Below are positions 1 to 7,276 of a stretch of 39,376 bases of DNA, piece after piece. The translations under genes and the position numbers were made by a program. Source of the DNA: Verrucomicrobiota bacterium (GTDB lineage: Bacteria > Verrucomicrobiota > Kiritimatiellia > RFP12 > UBA1067); contig JAHFSX010000049.1 in NCBI GenBank assembly GCA_023269675.1, positions 1 through 39,376 on the forward strand, in the 5' to 3' direction. Below the pieces are notes generated by a model. The model was not told where the DNA came from. It made no database searches and saw nothing but the letters and a program-made list of their open reading frames with translations. The stretch's first letter is position 1; each line of letters starts with the position of its first letter.

Positions 1-407
1 GGCACCCCAGCGCAACGACGCAAGGGGTGCACGTGTCCGGAGAGCGGGGCAATGAAGAGGACCGGTGGTACGGGTGAAAAGCCTATGGTTTATCATATAG
101 GCCATATCTCACCGCAGTGGCTTTCCGACGGTCCAAAATTGCCTTTGATGTTCGGCCGATCCAGACCGGAGAACCGATCGGAAAACACCCCTCCGTCCTG
201 CCTCTGGAAACCGATCTTTTCCCTCTGTCTCAAATCGAGGCGAACGTTATATGGGCGTCCAATCGCAAAACTCGGGTAAAGCGCCAGTCCGCGACATTCA
301 TCCACTTTGAGTCACAACTTTGACAAGTCCCGCGCGGTCCGTCAAGCGCTGATGTATGGTATTCTTAATCAAGAGTTTGTCCCGACGGTCCGCCGCGTGA
401 CGCTGCC
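1..407. other. lower-GC flank with no convincing gene
   Basis: No reading frame here looks like a real gene: the available ones are under 80 codons, overlap each other on both strands, and have no recognisable product. Sampled lines are about half GC, clearly lower than the GC-rich genes that follow, which would fit acquired or non-coding DNA. Two small inverted repeats are visible: GCACCCC at 2-8 with GGGGTGC at 24-30, and GCCTAT at 81-86 with ATAGGC at 97-102. Neither is followed by a T-run, so neither is a good terminator. Confidence 0.5.
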
Positions 408-436
408 TTGCCCAAATATCGACCTTGTCGTATAAT
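408..436 (+). promoter_or_regulatory. sigma70-type promoter of the integrase gene
   Basis: TTGCCC at 408-413 (four of six matches to TTGACA), a spacer of exactly 17 bases, and a perfect TATAAT at 431-436. The expected start of transcription is near 443, giving a leader of about 135 bases before the integrase ATG at 578. It is the best promoter match in the window. The leader also holds a GTTAT(A/G)CGTC direct repeat at 451-460 and 543-552. Confidence 0.6.
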
Positions 437-577
437 GCCGAGATATTGGTGTTATACGTCCAGTCGGACTTTCCGGAAATAATGCCCAATGAAACGGTGG
501 GCTCGCACGTCTAACCTGACGTAATTACCCCCGTTTCCCGATGTTATGCGTCTGTCTGCGAATCTGGAGGTTTCGTT

Positions 578-1858
578 ATGAACGATCTTCAACCCGTTGA
601 CCTGCATGATCTTGCGGAGTATCTTAAAAGCCGGGCGCTGGTCGATGACCTCCACCGGCCGTATTACGTGCGCTGGATCCAGCGTTTTCTGGCCGGCCCG
701 GGAGGCGATCCGCGGTATACCCCGGAGGACGCGCAGCGCGTCTGGCTGGAGGAGTTGGGCCGCTCGGACCAGACGCCTGAATGGCAAGTCTCTCAGGCCG
801 CGCGGGCTGTCGACCTTTACCAACGGCACTACCTCCCTTTCCGCGAAAACCGAGACGGCGCGGACGCCCCGACCTCGCGCGCCCCGGACCAACCGCAAAC
901 CTTGGAGGAGGCGATCAACGAGACCCGGCGTCTGGTGCGCTTGCGCCATTACGCCTACAGGACGGAGCAGACCTACCTCTACTGGCTTTCGCAGTATCAA
1001 GACTATGTCAGCCGGCAGCACCTCCCGTGGGCCGCGGCGGACAGCGTCCGCGCGTTTATCGGCGAACTGGCCGTGCGCCGGAACGTCGCCGCTTCCACCC
1101 AGAACCAGGCGTTCAGCGCCTTGCTCTTCCTGCTGCGCGAGGTGCTGGGACAAGACACGGCGGCCCTGAATTCGGTCCGTGCCAAACGCGGCCCGCACCT
1201 GCCGGTCGTGTTGACTGACAAGGAGGTCGCGCTGGTCCTCAACAGCATCGACGGCACAGCCGGGCTGATGCTGCGCCTCATCTACGGCAGCGGGCTGCGC
1301 GTTTCGGAATGCACGCGCCTCCGGGCGCAGGATCTGGATTTCGAGCAGGGGTTGCTTACCGTGCGCGCCGGCAAGGGGGACAAAGACCGCACGACCCTGC
1401 TCCCCGCTTGCCTGACGGCGCCGCTGAAGGCTCACCTTGAACGTGTGAAAGCCCTGCACGGCAGCGAGCTGGCGGCGGGGCATGGCGATGTTGAGCTCCC
1501 TTACGCCCTTCAGAACAAATATCCGAAAGCCGCGTGGGAATGGGGATGGCAGTATGTCTTCCCTGCCGCCGGACTGTCGACCGACCCCAGATCGGGCGCG
1601 GTCAGGCGCCACCATGTCGGAGAGGAAGTGCTGCAACGCGCCATGCGTCAGGCGGTTGTCCGTGCCGGCATCACCAAACATGCGGGCGTGCATACCCTGC
1701 GTCACAGCTTCGCCACGCACATGCTCATGCGGGGCGTTAATATCCGCGAGGTGCAGGAACTGCTCGGCCACAGCAGCGTCGAGACCACCATGATCTACAC
1801 GCATGTCATGCGAGGGCTCGGCAGCACCACCGTCAGCCCGCTGGATCTGCTGGCCTGA
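578..1858 (+). CDS. integron-type integrase (tyrosine recombinase)
   Basis: A 426-residue tyrosine recombinase that would cut and rejoin DNA through a 3'-phosphotyrosine. The catalytic residues are visible: Arg241 in YGSGLR, Lys266 in AGKGDKDR, His372 and Arg375 in HTLRHSF, His398 in LGHSS and Tyr407 in TMIYTHV. Residues about 308-352 (PYALQNKYP, WEWGWQYVFP, RRHHV) match the extra segment that separates IntI enzymes from XerC/D. The usual core-binding domain spans about 110-200 (RLRHYAYRTEQTYLYW). Residues 1-105 are additional, since IntI proteins are normally about 320-340 residues; they look like a second SAM-like core-binding unit (YYVRWIQRFL). A GGAGG at 566-570 supports the start. No cassette array is recognised beside it. 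The enzyme class is secure, but activity as an integron integrase is inferred. Confidence 0.9.
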   Translation: MNDLQPVDLHDLAEYLKSRALVDDLHRPYYVRWIQRFLAGPGGDPRYTPEDAQRVWLEELGRSDQTPEWQVSQAARAVDLYQRHYLPFRENRDGADAPTSRAPDQPQTLEEAINETRRLVRLRHYAYRTEQTYLYWLSQYQDYVSRQHLPWAAADSVRAFIGELAVRRNVAASTQNQAFSALLFLLREVLGQDTAALNSVRAKRGPHLPVVLTDKEVALVLNSIDGTAGLMLRLIYGSGLRVSECTRLRAQDLDFEQGLLTVRAGKGDKDRTTLLPACLTAPLKAHLERVKALHGSELAAGHGDVELPYALQNKYPKAAWEWGWQYVFPAAGLSTDPRSGAVRRHHVGEEVLQRAMRQAVVRAGITKHAGVHTLRHSFATHMLMRGVNIREVQELLGHSSVETTMIYTHVMRGLGSTTVSPLDLLA

Positions 1859-1931
1859 GCCGTCGCGCCTTGAGGTCGCGGTCGCCTGAGAGGGGCGAAC
1901 GCTCAGCGCTGAACAGCCTGACCGAGAGAAC

Positions 1932-2035
1932 GCTCAACGCCCAGCGTCTACGCGGTGCCGAAACCCTGCAAAACCGAAGCCGTCCCCCAAGCTGAAGCGC
2001 GCCCGCGTGTCCCGCGCCGGTGACCGGGGTTGACC
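1932..2035. repeat. possible att-like imperfect inverted repeat
   Basis: Downstream of the integrase, GCTCAAC at 1932-1938 fits the attC R'' consensus RYYYAAC. GTTGACC at 2029-2035 is its inverted partner with one mismatch, and flanking bases extend the match to about 10 of 12. The spacing of about 100 bases is within the attC range. I could not find convincing inner L boxes, and R' deviates from GTTRRRY at one base. A direct repeat GAACGCTCAGCGC / GAACGCTCAACGC (1897-1909 and 1928-1940) overlaps the left end. This is tentative and may be chance. Confidence 0.2.
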
Positions 2036-2084
2036 GTCTCCCGCGAAAAGGGTTTAATGATGCCCGTTCATCAAGGGAGGCTTC

Positions 2085-3170
2085 ATGCGGTTTTCTTTTC
2101 TGGGGCGGGTCGCGGTCATTTTATTTTTGGGAAGCGTGTCCGGCGGGTGCGCGCACCTCCGGATGCCGCATCCGCCGCACTGGCCCGCGGCTTGGCCGTG
2201 GCACAAGACCCCTCCGGCCGATCAGGATTTGCGGTCGAAGGCTGCGGCGGGCGATGCGGCGGCGCAGTATGCGCTGGGCTTCTCGCTGCTCTACGGCGAC
2301 GGGCTGCCGCGCAACATCGACGAGGGGCTGACCTGGCTGCGCAAAGCGGGTGACAGCGGCTATCTCAAGGCGCAGACCGCGCTGGGCCAGCTGTTTCTCA
2401 AGGGCATCACCGACGTGCCCAAAAACGAGCCCGAGGCGGCCGGTTGGCTGCAAAAGGCCGCGGCGCAAGGGAGCTCTTCCGCGCAGGCCAGCCTCGGCGC
2501 GCTCTGCCTCACCAAGGGCAGTCCGGTTTATGACCCCGAGGCCGGCGTGGTGTGGCTGAAGCGCGCGGCGGAGCAGGGCGACGTGAACGCGCAGCTCGCT
2601 TTGGCGATGATGTACAGCAAGGGCGCGGTGGTGGCGCAGAACGATCCCGAGTGCGCGCGCTGGTCCCGGAAGGCGGCGGAGCAGGGGCACCGGGACGGCC
2701 AGACCCGCCTCGGCATCGCGTACTACCGCGGCAAGGGGGTGGCGCAGTCGTTCGACGAGGCGCGCAGATGGTTCGAGCTCGCCGCGGCGCAGGACGACGC
2801 CGCCGCGATGTCGAACCTGGGCGTGATGGTCGGGCGCGGCGAAGGCTTCCCGGCGAAAGACGAGGCCGCGGCCGTCGCCTGGTTCCGCAAGGCCGCGGAG
2901 CGCGGCGACGCCGACGGCCAGAGCAATCTGGGCGCCGCTTACTATCGGGGCAGCGGCATCGCGCAGGACGCGGCCGAGGCCCTGAAGTGGTTCAGGGCCG
3001 CCGCCGAGCAGGGACACGCGTTGGCGCAGTTCCGGCTGGGCTTCATGTATGCGTCGGGACACGGTGTGCCCGCGGATATGAACGAGGCGAAGAAATGGAT
3101 CGGCAAAGCGGCCGCGCAGGGCAACGCGCAGGCGCTCAAGTGGCTGCAGGAGCACGCGGCGCCGAAGTGA
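2085..3170 (+). CDS. Sel1-repeat lipoprotein
   Basis: A 361-residue exported protein of Sel1-like (SLR) repeats, which form alpha/alpha solenoids that bind other proteins. A signal peptide at residues 1-22 ends in a lipobox (SGGC), so it is probably a lipoprotein. From about residue 50 to 355 I count eight repeats of roughly 36 residues with the pattern A-Q-x-x-L-G ... Y-x-x-G-x-G-V ... A-x-x-W-x-x-K-A-A. The repeats fill the rest of the protein and no catalytic domain is seen. An AGGGAGG about 8 bases before the ATG fixes the start. The gene ends at a terminator at 3189-3210. The binding partner cannot be told from sequence. The gene follows the integrase, but nothing shows that it is a mobile cassette. 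Confidence 0.9.
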   Translation: MRFSFLGRVAVILFLGSVSGGCAHLRMPHPPHWPAAWPWHKTPPADQDLRSKAAAGDAAAQYALGFSLLYGDGLPRNIDEGLTWLRKAGDSGYLKAQTALGQLFLKGITDVPKNEPEAAGWLQKAAAQGSSSAQASLGALCLTKGSPVYDPEAGVVWLKRAAEQGDVNAQLALAMMYSKGAVVAQNDPECARWSRKAAEQGHRDGQTRLGIAYYRGKGVAQSFDEARRWFELAAAQDDAAAMSNLGVMVGRGEGFPAKDEAAAVAWFRKAAERGDADGQSNLGAAYYRGSGIAQDAAEALKWFRAAAEQGHALAQFRLGFMYASGHGVPADMNEAKKWIGKAAAQGNAQALKWLQEHAAPK

Positions 3171-3188
3171 CGTGATTTCGTTTTGAGT

Positions 3189-3210
3189 GCGCCCGGCTCC
3201 GGGCGCTTTC
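3189..3210 (+). terminator. rho-independent terminator after the Sel1 gene
   Basis: GCGCCCGG at 3189-3196 and CCGGGCGC at 3199-3206 form a GC-rich stem, more realistically seven pairs around a four-base loop, followed by TTTC. The T-run is short. It lies between two convergent genes, and the T-run side serves the rightward Sel1 gene. Confidence 0.55.
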
Positions 3211-3316
3211 TGTTGACGCGGCCTGACGCGTCCGCCGCGGCCTCACGCGGCAGGGTCAGGCCCCTGCCGTGGAAAGCGCGGCCAGGCCCGCGCACTCAAG
3301 AAAAGCGGACACCCGC

Positions 3317-5179
3317 TCAGGGCGTCGGCCCGCGCGCGCCGACCGGACCGCCGTCCGTCGCCAGTTTCGCTCCCGGGCTCTCCGGTTTCAGGCGGTAGTC
3401 GCGCGCAGCGGCATCTACGAACTGGGGCTCGGCGCAGACGGAGCCCGCGTCCATCCCGAGCTCCGCCTGGTAGCGGGCGAAGTCGGCCGGAGCGTAATAG
3501 GTTTTGCCGAGCCAGCGCAATATCGGTTTCTCGGCCTGCCAGCAGAGGTTGTTGTTCAGGGTCACGCCCGACCGCCAGTCGTTCTCCATGCGCGTGCACA
3601 CTTCGGTGGAGTTCATGAAGATGTTGTTGCGGACCACGACGTTCGTGGTAGCCGCGCGGTTCTGATAGAACATGAGGTGGCCGCCGTTGGGATCGGGCCT
3701 CTGGTTGTGTGCCCAGCCGCAGCCCGCATCCACGCAGGTGTTGTGCTCGAACAGGATGTTCTCGGTCCTTTTGCGATTCCAGTACTCGAAGGAGTATTCG
3801 GAATTCCAGATGACGTTGTGCCGGTAGGTGATGTTGACCTCGTCGTCATCCACGCCCTGATTGGTGAGCGCGGCGTCATAGACCTCCCATAAGCGGTTGT
3901 ACTCCACCAGATTGTCGGAGGCGTTGCCCCAGAACTCGATGCCGTTGCCGTAGCGCACGGGGTACTGTGTGCCGTTATCCCGTTTTTTCCAGTATTGCAG
4001 GCCGCCGCCGATCCAGGAGACGTCGCAGTTGCGGATGGTGATGCGCCTGGTGCCGCCGCCGCCGAAGCCGTGCGCGGCGCCGTAGCGCACCGCCAGCCCG
4101 TCGTAGGTCACGTCGTGCGCGCCGCCCTCGTTGACGATGTGCCGCGTGAGCGCCAGCTCGACGCTGTTGAATTTGGCGGCGGGATTGGCGTCGCAGGCCG
4201 CGAAGAGGCGCTTGCCTTCCGCGTCATACCAGTAATCGAGCGGGGCCTTGAGATCTTCCAGCTTCCATTTCTTCACGCCCCACCTCTCGCCGTGGTTCAA
4301 GATCAGGATGCCGACGTCGTGACGGATGGGGTCGCACTTGTCGATGTTCGCCCGCCAGACTCCGAGCGGCTCGAAATCGAACACCGCGCCTGCGGGCGGC
4401 AGGCCGCCGACACTGAAATGCAGGTAGGCCGCCTCCAGCGGCTGCAGCTGCAGCAGCAGCACGTCGACGGTCTGCCACTCGGGCCCGATCACCTGGTTGC
4501 CGGCGTTTCCGCGCGTGGCCGCGGTCCAGGGCGCGCTGTTGCGCATGGCCTCGAACGTGTCCAGCTTGAACGGCAGGGTGGAGCGCACGCGGAGCCGCAG
4601 GACCAGGCAGGGGGCGAGCTCCTTGAGCTGCGGGCCCCACACCTGGATCTGGTGGCGCTTCCCGCCGGGGACCTTGACCGTCAGGCGGTTGAACGCGCGA
4701 CCGTTTTCTTCCGCGCGCGTCAGCGTGCCCTTGGCGGATTCCTGGAAGGAGGGCGACCAGCGCGAGCCGGACAGGTCCTGCACCTGGCCGAGGATCTCGG
4801 GTTCGAACGGAAGCGTGGCCCAGAGGCCGGGCTTGACCTGCACCCATTCTTCCGCGCGGTCGCGCGCGACCGAGCCTTGCAGGACGGGCTTCGCGCCCGC
4901 GCCATAGGCGCCGTACACGACGCGTGCGCCGTTCGTGCCGCTGTGCGGCACGAGCTGGCCGCGCCAGAGGCCGCCGCGCCTGAACAGCACGGCATCGCCG
5001 GGGAGCAGTTCCGCCGCATTGACGCGCTCCAGGCTGCGCCACGCGGCCGCTTCGTCCGTGCCTGCGGCGGCGTCCGAGCCTCTTTCACTGTCCACGTAAA
5101 AGGTCGCGGGCGCGGTGCGCGCGGCGCAGGCGGCCGAGACGGCCAAAAAGGCCACAGCATAGAATAACGGCATTTTCAT
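3317..5179 (-). CDS. secreted right-handed beta-helix protein
   Basis: A 620-residue protein with an N-terminal signal peptide (MKMPLFYAVAFLAVSAACA). It continues with the FYVDSERGSDAAAGT motif that typically opens secreted parallel beta-helix proteins such as polysaccharide lyases and glycosidase-like enzymes. The second half (about 350-560) has repeated short strands rich in Asn (ITIRNCDVS, NLVEYNRLW, NITYRHNVIW, NILFEHNTC, NVVVRNNIF), as expected of stacked PbH1 coils. Residues about 120-330 are not helix-like and look like an inserted carbohydrate-binding or sandwich region. The substrate is unknown; polysaccharide processing is inferred from the family. The gene converges on the Sel1 gene. 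The next gene upstream on the same strand is the PHP-like gene, with a 149-base spacer holding an inverted repeat, so co-transcription is uncertain. Confidence 0.8.
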   Translation of the reverse strand: MKMPLFYAVAFLAVSAACAARTAPATFYVDSERGSDAAAGTDEAAAWRSLERVNAAELLPGDAVLFRRGGLWRGQLVPHSGTNGARVVYGAYGAGAKPVLQGSVARDRAEEWVQVKPGLWATLPFEPEILGQVQDLSGSRWSPSFQESAKGTLTRAEENGRAFNRLTVKVPGGKRHQIQVWGPQLKELAPCLVLRLRVRSTLPFKLDTFEAMRNSAPWTAATRGNAGNQVIGPEWQTVDVLLLQLQPLEAAYLHFSVGGLPPAGAVFDFEPLGVWRANIDKCDPIRHDVGILILNHGERWGVKKWKLEDLKAPLDYWYDAEGKRLFAACDANPAAKFNSVELALTRHIVNEGGAHDVTYDGLAVRYGAAHGFGGGGTRRITIRNCDVSWIGGGLQYWKKRDNGTQYPVRYGNGIEFWGNASDNLVEYNRLWEVYDAALTNQGVDDDEVNITYRHNVIWNSEYSFEYWNRKRTENILFEHNTCVDAGCGWAHNQRPDPNGGHLMFYQNRAATTNVVVRNNIFMNSTEVCTRMENDWRSGVTLNNNLCWQAEKPILRWLGKTYYAPADFARYQAELGMDAGSVCAEPQFVDAAARDYRLKPESPGAKLATDGGPVGARGPTP

Positions 5180-5203
5180 CGTAGGTCCCTTTTTTTATCG
5201 ATG

Positions 5204-5312
5204 ATGCGGCGGCGCGGAGCGCTCGCCCTACCGGTCCAGACAATGCGGCGGCGCGGATGCCCGCCGTGCCGCCGCATCCATACGCCGCACCGGTAGGGCG
5301 AGCGCTCCGCGC
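5204..5312. repeat. 24-bp perfect inverted repeat with nested copies
   Basis: Bases 5212-5235 are the exact reverse complement of 5289-5312 (core GCTCGCCCTACCGGT and its mirror), enclosing 53 bases. Inside, ATGCGGCGGCGCGGA occurs directly repeated at 5204-5218 and 5243-5257, and TGCCGCCGCAT at 5267-5277 is inverted to the start of that unit. The nested architecture resembles REP/BIME-type or non-autonomous mobile repeats. It sits between two leftward genes. There is no T-run, so it is not a standard terminator. Confidence 0.7.
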
Positions 5313-5328
5313 AGCCGATGGGTGCGTC

Positions 5329-6669
5329 TCAAATACGTTTCGCGGCGTCGGCCAGCAGGGCGAAGGCCTTGTCCGGCCCGGCCGCGCTCAGCGTGTCGGC
5401 GCACGCGGCGGTGAGCGCGGGCAGGGCGCCGACCGACGCGAAGAAGGCGTTGCGCGCGGCGACGCTCTTGAATTCCGAGGCGGCCCTCTCCCCGAGATAG
5501 GGGGCGTCAGCATAGCGCGCGAGCAGGGTCTGTCCCACCATGACGCGCATGCCCTGCGTGAACGGCTCGGCGTAGCGGCGGAGCACGATGCCCGTGATGT
5601 CGTCCACGAACGGCAGGCCGCCCTTGTTCATCTCGGTGCCGATGTTGACGGGCAGGTCGCGCTTGACGCAGCCTTTCACGACTTCGTCGAGCTTGGCCTG
5701 TTTGCGCGCGGCGTCCTGCGGGTCCTTCAGGTTCCAGTTGCGGTCGGGAATGATGTTCAGCGCCGCGCAGCCTTTGCCGGTCATGAGGTCCAGCAGGCGG
5801 TCGCAGTCGGCCTCGCCGCCGCTGGTGCCGTCGAGCCACGCGATGGTCGGTATGGCCTGGCAGGCCTTGACCCACGGGATGAAATCGTCGGCCAGGGGGA
5901 AGGTGGTGTCGTCGGGCTGGATGTAGCCGATGCCGCCGCGCTTGGCCAGCGCGTTGCGGACGAGGTCCTCCATCTTCGGCACGTTGGCCTCGATGGCCGG
6001 GTAGGCCGAGACGTCGCACTTGAGCAGCGCGGACCAGAAGGCGGCGCGCGCGGCGGGGTCGCCGAACGCGCGCTTCGAGCGGGTGCAGTAGGCGCGCATG
6101 ATGTGGCGTTCGGTCGCCACGCCTTTGGGGGTGAGCGGCAGCACGTCGCGGACGTAGTCGACGGCGATCTCGGGCAGGGTGGCGTTGACGCGGGCGATCA
6201 GCGCGAGGTTGCGCTCCTGCGCGCCCTGGCGCAGGCTGGCCAGCGTGCGGTCCTGGTCGGAGCCGGCGGCGGGCAGGCCGGGGAAGCCGCAGCCCATGAT
6301 GTAGGCGACGCCGGGCTCGCCGGGCGAGCTGATGTCCACGCGCGCCTGTTCGCGCACAAAGGCGCGCGTCTCCAGGTGCGCGGCCGAGCGCAGGGCCAGC
6401 ACGCGGCCGGCCTCCAGAAACTCCTCCAGGCCGTCCAGCACGTCGAAGTCGCACAGCGCCGCGGCGCAGAGTCCGCGGCTGCGGCACTCGTAGGCGACGC
6501 GCGAGGGCGACCAGCCTTCGGCGTTGTAGGAGAAGAACGAGTGGCAGTGCATGTTGAAAAGCGCGCCGGGGTCGGGGAAGCGCGCGTGGGCGGCGAGCTG
6601 TTTGAGCGCGCCGTGCCGGGTGTCCGCGCTGAAATCGCTGAGGGAGCTGATGAGGGTGGCGTTGTCCAT
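5329..6669 (-). CDS. PHP-like metal-dependent protein
   Basis: A 446-residue cytosolic protein with no signal peptide. At about residues 39-48 MHCHSFFSYN gives the HxH motif of the PHP (polymerase and histidinol phosphatase) superfamily. It is followed by the arrangement S-P-S-R-V-A-Y-E-C-R-S-R-G-L and then ALCDFDVLDG, which sits where PHP proteins have TDHDTLDG. The usual second-motif His is Phe here, and no clear C-terminal DxH ligand is seen, so the metal site is altered or the protein is a divergent family. The middle part (IEANVPKMEDLVRNALAKRG) and the C-terminal half are not recognised. An AAGGACC about 9 bases before the ATG supports the start. The promoter lies under a palindromic operator at 6705-6723. 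Phosphoesterase activity is possible but unproven. Confidence 0.6.
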   Translation of the reverse strand: MDNATLISSLSDFSADTRHGALKQLAAHARFPDPGALFNMHCHSFFSYNAEGWSPSRVAYECRSRGLCAAALCDFDVLDGLEEFLEAGRVLALRSAAHLETRAFVREQARVDISSPGEPGVAYIMGCGFPGLPAAGSDQDRTLASLRQGAQERNLALIARVNATLPEIAVDYVRDVLPLTPKGVATERHIMRAYCTRSKRAFGDPAARAAFWSALLKCDVSAYPAIEANVPKMEDLVRNALAKRGGIGYIQPDDTTFPLADDFIPWVKACQAIPTIAWLDGTSGGEADCDRLLDLMTGKGCAALNIIPDRNWNLKDPQDAARKQAKLDEVVKGCVKRDLPVNIGTEMNKGGLPFVDDITGIVLRRYAEPFTQGMRVMVGQTLLARYADAPYLGERAASEFKSVAARNAFFASVGALPALTAACADTLSAAGPDKAFALLADAAKRI

Positions 6670-6704
6670 GGTCTCGAGGTCCTTTTTAAAGATCGGAAAG
6701 TGTT

Positions 6705-6723
6705 CTGTTTATAGCATAAACAG
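6705..6723 (-). promoter_or_regulatory. palindromic operator over an extended -10
   Basis: CTGTTTAT-AGC-ATAAACAG is a perfect inverted repeat with 8-base arms and a 3-base centre. Read on the minus strand it contains TGCTATAAA, an extended -10 element (TATAAA at 6713-6708), with transcription expected to start near 6701 and the PHP-like gene beginning at 6669. A dimeric repressor bound here would block the promoter. The -35 is poor, which suits an extended -10. The regulator is not identified. Confidence 0.5.
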
Positions 6724-6796
6724 CGGGGCTGGAAAACAGCGGAATCGCGGGTGCGCTTCAACTTTGTTGAATCCGCACCCCAAGGAGGAGTGAGAA

Positions 6797-6881
6797 TTTA
6801 GGAGTTAGGAGTGCGTTTTCTCCTTGAAGGTCGGCGGTTTTTAACGATGCAACGCCTGATTCCTAACTTCTAACTCCTAAC
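6797..6881. repeat. period-7 motif with an inverted mate
   Basis: TTTAGGA-GTTAGGA at 6797-6810 is mirrored by three units of the complementary heptamer at 6861-6881 (TCCTAAC, TTCTAAC, TCCTAAC). The arms are about 50 bases apart and could form a long hairpin in the spacer between the divergent PHP-like and rpmI genes. It is one of six short-period motifs in intergenic spacers of this window. Confidence 0.65.
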
Positions 6882-7063
6882 TGCGGCGAGGCACTTTCAG
6901 CGAAAGTGCAGCGCAGCCTGCGGTTTGGGCTAGACGGGGAGGGCCGCATTTGGTAAAAACATGGCTCCTTTTTCACCGGAGTAGGTGGAAAGAGTGTTCC
7001 TGTACGGGCTTTCACGGCTGGCTGCCCTGCGGGTTCAGGCTTCAAACAAGGAAGAGGTAAATC
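6882..7063 (+). other. rpmI leader region with hairpins
   Basis: This non-coding stretch ends with the ribosome-binding site AGGAAGAGG before rpmI. It contains a perfect hairpin at 6891-6909 (GCACTTTC-AGC-GAAAGTGC) and weaker stems further on (for example CTCC with GGAG near 6973-6985). L20/L35 operons are often autoregulated through structured leaders, but I cannot match this one to a known L20 leader. No convincing promoter was found, so the transcription start is unknown. Confidence 0.35.
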
Positions 7064-7261
7064 ATGCCTACCATGAAGACCAAGAAATCCGCTACCAAGC
7101 GGATTAAAATGTCGGCCACGGGTAAAGTAATGCGCTCACAGGGTGGCAAATCGCACCTGAACGGCTACAAAGCGCGTGGGCGCAAGCGCAATCTCCGTGG
7201 TACCACTGTTGCTGCTGAAGTGTTTGTCAAGACCGCGGCGCGTATGCTGCAAGGCAACTAA
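7064..7261 (+). CDS. rpmI: 50S ribosomal protein L35
   Basis: A 65-residue basic protein with the L35 pattern: MPTMKTKKSATKRIK at the N-terminus, GKVMRSQGGKSHL in the middle, and RKRNLRGTTV then VKTAARMLQ at the end. It binds 23S rRNA in the large subunit, and both length and sequence are normal for the family. A good Shine-Dalgarno (AGGAAGAGG) lies just upstream. It is followed after 15 bases by rplT, the conserved pairing. infC, which usually precedes it, is not here; the upstream DNA is a divergent spacer with repeats. Confidence 0.97.
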   Translation: MPTMKTKKSATKRIKMSATGKVMRSQGGKSHLNGYKARGRKRNLRGTTVAAEVFVKTAARMLQGN

Positions 7262-7276
7262 CAAGGAGATTGTGTC

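Noticed and set aside
298..489. 63-codon frame on the minus strand upstream of the integrase, as a possible cassette gene
   Set aside because: No family likeness, no attC pair on both sides, and it overlaps the integrase promoter and leader.
452..1804. Long open frame of about 450 codons antisense to the integrase
   Set aside because: It mirrors a well-supported recombinase gene. The product is Arg/Gly/Ala-rich with no family motif, as expected of antisense frames in GC-rich DNA.
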